64,000 nt of DNA. It comes from Orychophragmus violaceus. Lineage: Eukaryota > Streptophyta > Magnoliopsida > Brassicales > Brassicaceae. Both the position numbers and the translations under genes were made by a program. The notes under the pieces were generated by a model. That model had not been told where the DNA came from. It made no database searches and saw only the letters and a list, made by a program, of their open reading frames with translations. Positions 55,695 through 64,000 of this stretch are shown piece by piece (positions within the stretch are counted from its first letter, which is position 1; each line of letters starts with the position of its first letter). Where the stretch lies: NCBI GenBank assembly GCA_030180135.1, contig CM058239.1, forward strand, positions 76,577,823 to 76,641,822. Reading direction: 5' to 3'.

Positions 55695-56922
55695 CTGGCG
55701 AGAGATACGGTCCGCGAGTAGCCAATCGGTTCAACCGAGCTTCGCGGTTCGTTCTTCCCAAACCCGCGACAATGAACCGATCAAACCGATTGTGGTTCAT
55801 TGTCAGCTTTAGCTTAAACCGCAGGTTAGGTCAAAATTGGCTAAAACACAAGGTGTTTCTTCCTGATTTTGGACTTAACCGAACCGATCCAATTTAATTG
55901 GTGGTTCAAGCGGTTAACCCAAATCGCGGTTTGCTGGAAATTATTTAATACAATTGGTATTATTTAATTTCTGGTTAAACCGGATTTAAATTCAAAATTG
56001 AATTTTAACCTAAACCGAAGGCTGGTCTAAGTTTGATTTGGTTGGACCAAATAATTTAGAGCTGGTCTGGTTTATTAAATAACCAGTTGGATTTAGTAGT
56101 TAATTTGGTCTTGGACCAGAATTAATGAACCGACTCGGTTATGTCAAATTATTGGGCCAATTGGAATTCTGTGGTCTTGGGCCAAGAATTGGGCCTATAA
56201 TTTGTGACCCAACCGAAAAATTTAATAAAACATTAAATTAGAAAGTTTCTTTGATTAGAAGTTTCTAATTTTGGCATGTTAAGAAATTTCTAAATATAGT
56301 AAGTTTCTGAATTTAGAAAGTTTCTAAAATAAGTAGGTTTCCTAAAATAGAAAGTTTCCATATTTAGAAAGTTACCTGAATTGGAATGTTTCCCAAAATA
56401 GTAATCTTCTATTTTTGGAAAGAAAACCTAAAATCCTCAAAACCAATATCAAGCTTGGATGTCTTGCCCAATCTTGTCAGCTACTTAACGCTTGTTCAAT
56501 TACAGATATGGCTTACAGTGTGAGGTGTCTGTTTTTGCGTAAGTAAAGTAGTATATAGTCACTAATTTCATTGGGAGTCCCAGACTTTAGTGATTATTTG
56601 GCTGTAAGAGATTGGTTTCCTTGACTGGGCCATCGGGAGTCCCGGGCCTTGAGACATCTGGTGAATTGGGCCTTGGGCCCAATCCACAACCGAGAGTTAT
56701 ATGGATATAACTAGCTGTGTGTATGCTTACCAAGTAAAGCTAATTCCGGGTGACGGCCAGTGGCCCATTTTGGTTTTTAGTTGAACATGGGTCTCGGAAT
56801 CATTGCATTCATATGAGGTTAAACAAAGAAATTTTGAATGCAATGCGAGTCTTCTTATAGGTTTTAAGATTACTCTTTTATGAACTAAATAACTAAAACT
56901 CTATTGTCTCATAATTTCAGCT

Positions 56923-58638
56923 ATGTCAAGCACAACAACACAAAACACTTTCTCGATCCGGTCTGCCCTTGAGAAGGACAAACTGAACGGATCAAACTTC
57001 CTGAACTGGTCCAGGAACCTGAGACTTGTGCTCATGCAGGAGAAGAAGGCTTATGTCCTTGAAAGAGTTCTCCCCCCTAGACCTGCGAATAATGCCACAC
57101 AAGCTGTGAAGAATGCTTGGGATACGCATTCTTCAGATGCTAATGACGTGGTTTGCCTAATGTTGGCGACAATGGCTCCCGATCTGCAGATTCAGTGGGA
57201 AGGCCTGACTTGTCCCATGGAACTGATGGCAAACCTGAAAGCGTTGTTTCAGGAGCAGGCTCGTACAGAGAGATTCCAAACTGTTAAGAATCTCTTGGAC
57301 TGTAAAATGGCTAAGGATGCAGCAGTGAGTCCACATGTTCTGAAAATGATGGGTTATCTCGATCATTTGACTAGACTCGACTGTCCTATAAGCCAAGAGC
57401 TTGCTTGTGATATCGTTCTGCAGTCTCTTACTCCTGCATATGACCAGTTCACATTGAACTATAATATGCATGGGTTGACAAAGACTTTGCCTGAGCTACA
57501 TGGTATGCTCAAGACTGCAGAACCTAATCTGAAGAAGGCCAAGGACCCGTCTGTACTCATGGTGCAGAAGGGCAAGGGTTTTAAGAAATCTGCTGCAGAC
57601 AAGGGAAAGGGCAAGGCTGTCCACAACGAAAAGGCCAAACCCAAGCCCGTGTCTAAAGCTGGGCCTTCTGATATCTGCCACTTTTGCAAAGAGGCAGGGC
57701 ATTATCGCAGGGACTGTAAGAAATACCAGGAAAGTCTGAAGGAGAAGAAGAAGTCCTTCGCGACTACATCTTCAGGTATTTTTGTTATTGAAGTAAATAC
57801 TACTACTTCTGATAATACCACTTGGGTATTAGATACTGGATGTGGGGCTCATATTTGTACTAATGTGCAGGCGCTCAGCAACAGTAGAAGGTTGAAGCAA
57901 GGGCAAGTAGAGTTGCGGGTTGGCAATGGAGCGAAGGTTCCAGCACTGGCCGTTGGCACTTACTTGTTGTCTTTACCTTCTGGATTGATTTTAGAACTTG
58001 AGAATTGTTATTTTGTAACTGCTATAAGCAGAAATATCATTTCAGTTTCATTGTTGGATTTACAAGGATTTGATTTTTCTATTAAGAATAAATTGTGTTC
58101 CTTTAATCTCAATGATATGTTCTATGGCTGTGCCCCTCTTATTATTGGGCTGTACATGCTGGATCAATCTACTCCAGTATATAACATTAATACTAACGAA
58201 GAAAATGAAACGTTTCTCTGGCATTGTCGTTTAGGGCACATTAGTGAGAAACGCGTCAAGAGGCTCCATTCAAATGGACTCTTGGGCTCATTTGACTTTG
58301 AGTCTTGTGAGCAATGCGAATCTTGCCTAATGGGCAAAATGACACGGGCCCCTTTTAATAAACCTACAGAAAGGGCCAGTGAACTATTGGGCCTGATACA
58401 TACTGACGTGTGTGGCCCAATGTCCACAAATGCTAGAGGAAACTATCAGTACTTCATTACATTCACTGATGATTTCAGTAGATATGGATATGTCTACTTG
58501 ATGAAACATAAGTCGGAAACCTTTGAGAAGTTCAAAGAATTCCAGAATGAAGTACAGAACCAGCTTGGTAAGAGTATTAAGGCTCTTCGGTCGGACCGAG
58601 GAGGAGAGTACTTGAGCCAGGAATTCTGTGATCCATGA
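56923..58638 (+). pseudogene. gag: Copia gag-protease-integrase ORF of element C (571 codons)
   Basis: ATG at 56923: MSSTTTQNTFSIRSALEKD. The UBN2-type gag domain covers about residues 12-210. The intact CCHC knuckle CHFCKEAGHYRRDC is at about 252-265. Protease WVLDTGCGAHICTN is near 303. GAG-pre-integrase LWHCRLGHISEKR is near 433. The integrase core has HTDVCGP (492), TFTDDFSRYG (514) and LRSDRGGEYLSQEF (557). The ORF ends FCDP* at 58638. Relatives continue for about 35-40 residues with the third catalytic Glu before the MMSHTDLP motif. Here that stretch is gone and the frame changes. Everything up to the lesion is open. Gag and protease could still be made. Confidence 0.92.
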
Positions 58639-60764
58639 TGAGTCACACAGACCTTCCTATATCCCTTTGGGGATATGCTTTGCTGACCGCAACGTTCACA
58701 CTGAACAGAGTGCCATCAAAATCAGTAGCAAAGACACCATATGAGTTATGGACTGGAAAGGCTCCAGCAATGTCTTTTCTCAGAATTTGGGGTTGTGAAG
58801 CATATGTCAAAAGATTAATCTCAGACAAGCTTACACCAAAATCTGACAAATGCTACTTCATTGGTTATCCTAGGGATACCAAGGCTTATTACTTCTATCT
58901 GCGATCCGAGAACAAGATCTTTGTTGCTCGGGATTGTACTTTTCTTGAGAGGGAATTTCTCTCTAAGAAAGATAGTGGGAGTAAGGTACAACTTGATGAA
59001 ATTCAAGAAGGACAGGAACCTGTTCAACCTAATGAGGATGAACAGCAAGATGAATTACATGAAGTTGTAATAGAACCTGAACCTGAAGTACCTGAAGTTC
59101 GAAGATCCGGAAGGATCCGTCACGAACCCGATAGATATCAGGGATTTCTCGTGACTAATTGCCATGATCTTTTGATCATTGACGGTGATGAACCCTCGAA
59201 CTTTGCAGAAGCCATGATAGGCCCTGACTCCTCAAAGTGGTGTGAAGCCACTGAATCCGAGATGGACTCCATGTCTGTCAACCGAGTGTTTTCACTGGTT
59301 GACTTACCCGCTGGTGCTAAAGCCATCGAGTGTAAATGGATCTTCAAGAAGAAGATTGACATGGATGGAAATGTCCAGATTTACAAGGCCAGGTTGGTGG
59401 CAAAAGGTTTCAAACAAATTCATGGTATAGACTATGATGAAACCTATTCACCAGTGGCCATGATGAAATCAATTCGGATTCTCCTAGCAACTGCCGCTTA
59501 TTATGATTATGAGATCTGGCAGATGGATGTGAAAACCGCCTTCCTGAATGGAATATTGGAGGAGGATGTGTATATGACACAGCCTGACGGTTACATTGAT
59601 CCTAAGAATGCTGGGAAAGTATGCAAACTTCATAAATCCATTTATGGATTGAAGCAAGCATCCATGAGTTGGAATCTTCGTTTTGATGAGGCAATAAAGA
59701 ATTTTGACTTCATCAGAAACAAGGAAGAACAATGTGTGTATAAGAAAACTAGTGGGAGCAAAGTGGCGTTTCTTATCCTATATGTCGATGACATATTGCT
59801 TCTTGGAAATGATATTCCAATGCTGAAGTCTGTTAAAGACTGGCTGGGAAGTTGTTTTTCCATGAAGGACATGGGTGAAGCCGCGTATGTTCTTGGAATC
59901 CGAATCTTTAGAGACAGATCTAAAAGGCTGGTTGGACTTTGTCAAGATTCTTATATAGACAAAGTCCTGCATCGATTTGGAATGGATAAATCCAAGAAAG
60001 GATTCACGCCAATGATACATGGTGCTACACTAAGCAAGGATCAGTGTCCCAAAACACCTGATGAGCTTAAGCGCATGAGTAAAATTCCTTATGCTTCGGC
60101 TATAGGATCTATCATGTATGCCATGATCTGTACTCGTCCTGATGTTGCTTATGCACTAAGCATGACGAGTAGGTACCAGTCTAATCCAGGTGAGAGTCAC
60201 TGGATTGCCGTAAAGAATATCCTGAAGTATTTGAGGAATACTAAGGATAAGTTCTTGGTTTACGGAGGAAGTGAAGTGCTTGAAATGAGTGGATTCACGG
60301 ATGCAAGTTTTCAGACAGATAAAGATGATTTCCGGTCACAGTCTGGTTACATCTTCTGTCTGAATGGCGGTGCAGTAAGTTGGAAGAGCTCCAAGCAGAG
60401 CACCGTGGCAGATTCCACAACAGAAGCTGAATACATCGCTGCTTCAGAAGCTGCGAAGGAAGGAGTTTGGATAAGGAACTTCTTGATTGAACTCGGTGTA
60501 TTCCCAAATGCCACTGAGCCTCTAGCACTGTATTGTGACAACAATGGTGCAATTGCTCAAGCCAAGGAACCGAGACATCATCAGAAATCCAAACATATTA
60601 TGAGAAGGTATCACCTGATTCGTGATATAGTGAATAGAGGTGAAGTGAAGATCAGCAGAGTTCCCACTGATGAGAACGTGGCTGACCCGTTGACAAAGCC
60701 ACTCCCGAGACCTAAGCACGAGTTGCATACTGCTGCTGTAGGAATTAGAGATATTCAAATGTAA
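58635..60764 (+). pseudogene. pol: Copia RT-RNase H ORF of element C (709 codons)
   Basis: It overlaps the end of the first ORF by four bases in another frame, owing to the deletion. It opens MMSHTDLPISLWGYALLTAT (integrase tail), then KSDKCYFIGYPRDTKAYYFY, an acidic linker, and RT with IYKARLVAKGFKQIHGIDY, WQMDVKTAFLNGILEE (about 297) and YVDDILLLGND (about 382). RNase H reads GFTDASFQTDKDDFRSQSGY (about 555), STTEAEYIAASEAAKEGVW and LYCDNNGAIAQAKEPRHH. It ends with LTKPLPRPKHELHT. RT and RNase H active sites are all intact. Without its upstream frame it has no natural translation start of its own, so it is best seen as the 3' half of a broken pol. Confidence 0.92.
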
Positions 60765-61584
60765 TCTCTTTTTGAGTGGGAGTTATGAGGGCTTTATTTT
60801 AGTTATTTTGATTGGTTCATGTAAACATTTTTAATGTTAATGAAATTTTATTTCTGGATTATTTTTAACTGTGATATAAAATAATCGTTCCAAAATGATT
60901 CATGTTGTTATATATGGGCCATCGAAGTACATGAGTAGACTTGATCCTGAAACCCCATGGTTAACGAAATGACATAAATCATAGTGTCCATAGTCGAAGG
61001 TTGTTGAAATTGGAACACCAACAACCATTTGAGACTAGAGTGTGTTGAGACTTATGACCAAGTTTCGAGGGGTCATAGATGCGCGGCATCAAAGTCGACA
61101 CATAGGTATATGCAAGGGAGCATATGACCGGACATGGCCCGCTGATGAGAAATCTACAAGATATTAATATCTGTGTCATGAGAGGTTCTCATATACGACT
61201 ATAGAGTATAGTCCTTAGACCTGAGTTCGCATGCATGTGGCTACACATGGATTGATGCGCTTTGATCATTGTCTAACGCTGTTTCGTAACTGGGAGCTAT
61301 AAGGACCTTGGTTGGGTGTATTATGAAGTTTGTAGTTCGTAGTGATGGAACAAGATGGGATTTGTCCCTGCCGTTTAACGGAGGTAATATCTCTAGGCCA
61401 ATCGGAGACTTGATAGCTGGTAAGAGAGTGGCCACTCCCAAACGGACTTGCCCAAGTCGTTTGAATTGTCAGTATCAAATCTGGTCCGATGAACATGGTC
61501 TGGCTATATAAGGATGACACGCATCTTGCCTTATGCCAGATCGAGATATTGAGACAAAAGGATTTGGGAATGTAGGATTCCAGT
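60765..61584 (+). other. 3' untranslated region of element C
   Basis: Noncoding. It aligns with the corresponding part of A (2024-2879, reversed). Confidence 0.7.
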
Positions 61585-61597
61585 ACAAGTGGGAGAT
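61585..61597 (+). promoter_or_regulatory. Polypurine tract of element C
   Basis: ACAAGTGGGAGAT directly before the 3' LTR, identical to the tract of A. Confidence 0.92.
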
Positions 61598-62239
61598 TGT
61601 TGGGAATGTCCTGAAATCTACTGTACTATCTCTAGAAAGTATGATAAGTGTCGAGATCAGACATAAGTCATAAATACTGGGTGATCATGATGACTTGCTA
61701 GAGCCCGCTCTTGATCTATAAGTTTAGGACTTATTACCAGTATTGTATGATCCCAAAGGGTCACACACCATAGCTAACGGGAAAGTTAAATGGAATTAAT
61801 ACGGTAAGATGCAAGGCATTTACTGTATTTGTACAGAGAATTGGGCCAGACAAAAGACAGTCTTTTGTCTGATTTGGGTCTTGGGCCCAAAAGCCTAATA
61901 GGCCATTAGTTTAATTACTTGGGCCCATATAAGCAAGAGGGAGGCGCCATTAAGCCAAGCAGTCTGCGATTTCTTTTAGGTCTGGCCGTCCTCTCTCTCT
62001 CTATCGTTCCAACTTTGGTCTAGCAGCCTGATCCAGTAGCTTGTAAGAGTGTGGATACCTAGGAGGAGCCGGTTATCATCAGCTCTTACAGATCTCGATA
62101 TTCCTTTGATCAATCCGCTGCAATCACAAGGTAATGATCCTGATCTGTTTATGATTCAACTGCAAATCACCTAGATCCTAGTTGATTATGTTAGGTTGTA
62201 ATCTAATAATTACACCAAATGAACACACATAATCCTACA
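61598..62239 (+). repeat. 3' LTR of element C (642 bp)
   Basis: Near-identical to 54747-55388. Followed by the TAATC duplication and then the interrupted leader of D. Confidence 0.96.
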
Positions 62240-62246
62240 TAATCTG

Positions 62247-62281
62247 CATCGATCGACACTAAAGTAGTGTCGGTGGACACA
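62247..62281. repeat. Paired palindrome of D leader, right of C
   Basis: Cores CGATCGAC (62250) and CGGTGGAC (62271), 21 bp apart, three bases beyond the C insertion point. C therefore landed at the edge of a module. Confidence 0.8.
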
Positions 62282-62871
62282 AGATTCGATGGTTTAGGTT
62301 ATGGAACCTGAAACCACAGAACCAAACCAAGACAAATCATTTAATTATAAGAATTAAAACATAATAAAACTGAACGTTTTAAATGGGTCCGTTCCTCAAT
62401 CAAATATCAAGTGATACTTGATGTCTTTCCAATCTTGTCAACTGTCAAGACTCGTTTCATTGAGTGATAGGCTTGCAGTGCAAGGTATCCACAATTACAT
62501 GAGTAAGGCAGAAAGTAATCGTGTTGATGGGCTTGCAGTGCAAGGCGTCAACAATTACATGACTTAAGAGATTGGTTTACTTGACTGGGCTATCAAAATC
62601 GTTTTGGGCCTAGAGACATCAGGTGGATTGGGCATGAGATGTCAATCCACAACCAAGAGTTATATTGGATATAACTAGCAAAGTTGTTGCTTACCTAGAT
62701 AGCTAAAATTTGGGTGATAGCCAGTGGCTCACTCAAGTTTAGTGAAGTATGGATCTTGGATCATTATATTCATCTGAGGAAACATTGTTTGAATATAATG
62801 CGAGTTTTCTTAATTGTTAAGACTTCTCATTTCTTGAACATCATAACTAAAACCTCCCATGTTTTTCAGCT

Positions 62872-63822
62872 ATGTCTAGCACAAACCATCGTAACAATTT
62901 CTCCCTGCGATCCGTCCTTGAGAAGGACAAGTTAAATGGATCCAACTTTCTTGAATGGTATCGGAACTTGATAATTGTTCTCAAACAGGAGAAAAAGGAC
63001 TATGTCCTTGAGAAAGTTCTCCCCAAGAAGTACCGAGCCAATTCCTGGCAGTCAGATAAGGATGCTTGGGATAAGCATTCAAATGATGCGGTGGATGTGA
63101 GTTGTCTCATGTTGGCTACCATGAACTCGGAATTGCAGAAGCAATATGAGTACGTGGAGTCGCCAAAAGAGATGATCACTGGCCTGAAAAGTATGTTTCA
63201 GGAGCAGGCACGAACTCAGAGATACCAGACGGTGAGGTCTCTGATTGAGTGCAAGCTACCAAAGGGCGAACCAGTTAGTCCTCATGTCATTAAGATGATG
63301 GGTTATATTGATAACCTGGGGAAACTGGATTGTCCCATTAGCCAAGAGTTGGCTACTGACATCATTCTACAGTCACTGCCGTCAAGCTATGATCAATTTG
63401 TTATGAACTATAACATGATCAACTTGACGAAGACGTTGACTGAATTGCATGGGATGCTTAAGACTGCTGAACCTAACATCAAGAAGGACACCCCAAATGT
63501 CCTTATGGTACAAAAGGGTAAAAAGTTTAAGAAACTTGGTAAGAACAAAGGTGATGGCAAGACGAGCTCGATTGTGAATCCAAGCGAGTCTGGCCATGCT
63601 CCTAAGGTTAAAACCAGTCCTTCTGAAGATGTTAAGTGCCGTTATTGTAATGGTTATGGGCATTTGAAAAGAAACTGCAATAAATTCTTGGAAGATTATG
63701 AGAAGCTGAAGAACACGTACGAGACTTCTTCTTCAGGTATTTATGTTATAGAAGTAAATGTTACTTCTTGTAGTCCTACTTATTGGGTATTTGATACCAG
63801 CTATGGTACTCATATTTTGTGA
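62872..63822 (+). pseudogene. gag: Copia gag of element D (316 codons, frameshifted end)
   Basis: ATG at 62872 after TTTTTCAG: MSSTNHRNNFSLRSVLEKDK. The UBN2-type gag domain is whole (LECKLPKGEPVSPHVIKMM-type blocks, LQSLPSSYDQF), then a Lys-rich linker. The CCHC knuckle CRYCNGYGHLKRNC is intact in its ligands. The frame passes into protease at WVFDTSYGTHI, where the usual DTG is DTS, as in A. It ends after HIL because of an extra T near 63819. Confidence 0.88.
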
Positions 63823-64000
63823 AAATGTGCAGGGCCTGAGCAAAAGTAGGACTATGGAGAAAGGACAAGTGGATCTACGCGTGTGAAATGGAGCAAGAGT
63901 TGCTGCATTAGCCGTAGGAGTATTTCATTTGTTTTCTTTATGGCATATTTTAGAACTTAAGAATTGCTACTATGTATCTGCTGTGAGCAGAAAGATTATT
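63823..64000 (+). pseudogene. pol: Protease fragment of element D
   Basis: In the shifted frame the protease continues with ENVQGLSKSRTMEKGQVDLRV, a TGA in place of the Gly of 'RVGNGA', then ARVAALAVGVFHLFSL and LKNCYYVSAVSRK. Cut by the window edge. Confidence 0.75.

Larger units (their letters stand above)
55280..56920 (+). other. Predicted leader intron of element C
   Basis: Donor GT at 55280 inside the LTR and acceptor ATTTCAG ending at 56920, two bases before the gag ATG at 56923. Removal would take out the primer-binding site and both palindrome modules. 55900-56400 is AT-rich, with repeated TTTCTAAA/GAAAGTTT words suited to an intron. Confidence 0.5.
54747..62239 (+). mobile_element. 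Ty1/copia element C, young, nested in D
   Basis: LTRs 54747-55388 and 61598-62239 are both 642 bp and differ at four positions by eye, all transitions. TAATC flanks both ends (54742-54746 and 62240-62244). Primer site, leader modules, gag-protease-integrase ORF, RT-RNaseH ORF and purine tract are present. A deletion with frame change at 58630-58640 removes the end of the integrase core. Otherwise it is the best preserved copia element here. Confidence 0.96.
54105..62869 (+). other. Predicted leader intron of D, containing element C
   Basis: Donor CAACAG|GTAATT in the LTR and acceptor TTTTTCAG ending at 62869, two bases before the gag ATG. The original intron (without C and one target copy) would be about 1.27 kb, similar to those of A and C. 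Prediction only. Confidence 0.45.
53557..64000 (+). mobile_element. Ty1/copia element D, split by C and running off the window
   Basis: The 5' LTR is 53557-54210 with a tRNA-Met primer site at 54212. The leader is interrupted at 54746/62245 by element C and resumes to a gag ORF (62872-63822) and the start of protease. Gag is closely related to A. The left flank TACTC (53552-53556) should reappear after the 3' LTR beyond the window. Pol shows an early frameshift and stop. Confidence 0.9.

Overview
This window is nuclear DNA from a flowering plant, most likely a crucifer (Brassicaceae). The evidence is Athila-type and Tat-type Ty3/gypsy retrotransposons, a GRF zinc-finger gene with a GT-AG intron, and an F-box fragment that resembles the crucifer At2g35280 family. 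I found no intact single-copy host gene. The whole stretch is a nest of transposable elements, as expected in pericentromeric or other repeat-rich chromatin.

Layout, left to right. (1) 1-735: broken CACTA (En/Spm) TNP2-like transposase. (2) 1298-8288: copia element A, minus strand, complete LTRs, target duplication AAAAA, inserted in sequence that also holds a decayed GRF zinc-finger gene (8561-9029). (3) 10573-21659: Tat-clade gypsy element E, minus strand, duplication ATTAC. It carries gag-PR-RT-RNaseH-second RNaseH-INT with three lesions, plus an apparently intact four-exon gene on the opposite strand (11608-14692). E split a tRNA-derived SINE-like sequence. (4) 21693-36855: an old copia remnant (H) cut into three pieces by G, a pol-less Athila element (22132-31082, duplication ACTAC), and by J, a decayed copia element (31276-36571, duplication TCCCA). 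(5) 36856-39490: one CACTA terminus, an F-box pseudogene, an LTR-like stretch and an RPA/OB-fold fragment. (6) 39539-52704: second Tat element F, minus strand, lacking RT, RNaseH and the integrase core; its 3' LTR is split by gypsy element K (39795-44928, duplication GATTG). (7) 53557-64000: copia element D, whose leader is split by the young copia element C (54747-62239, duplication TAATC; LTRs differ at 4 of 642 positions by eye).

The most unusual signals are these. Modules of two palindromes (core TCGRYCGA or close) spaced about 21-22 bp recur in two unrelated retrotransposon groups, copia A/C/D and Athila G; several form perfect hairpins. The copia leaders share a predicted intron from the LTR to just before the gag ATG, and it encloses most of the copia modules. 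E keeps an uninterrupted 952-codon spliced antisense gene beside a broken pol. A CCCC-tetraloop-GGGG hairpin in a conserved noncoding block follows pol in both Tat elements. Element C inserted recently although its integrase lacks the segment with the last catalytic acid.

Genes here do not form a cellular pathway. They are copying machinery of retrotransposons (gag particle protein, protease, integrase, reverse transcriptase, RNase H) in various states of decay. Coordinates of decayed coding remnants are approximate. All LTR comparisons were made by eye.
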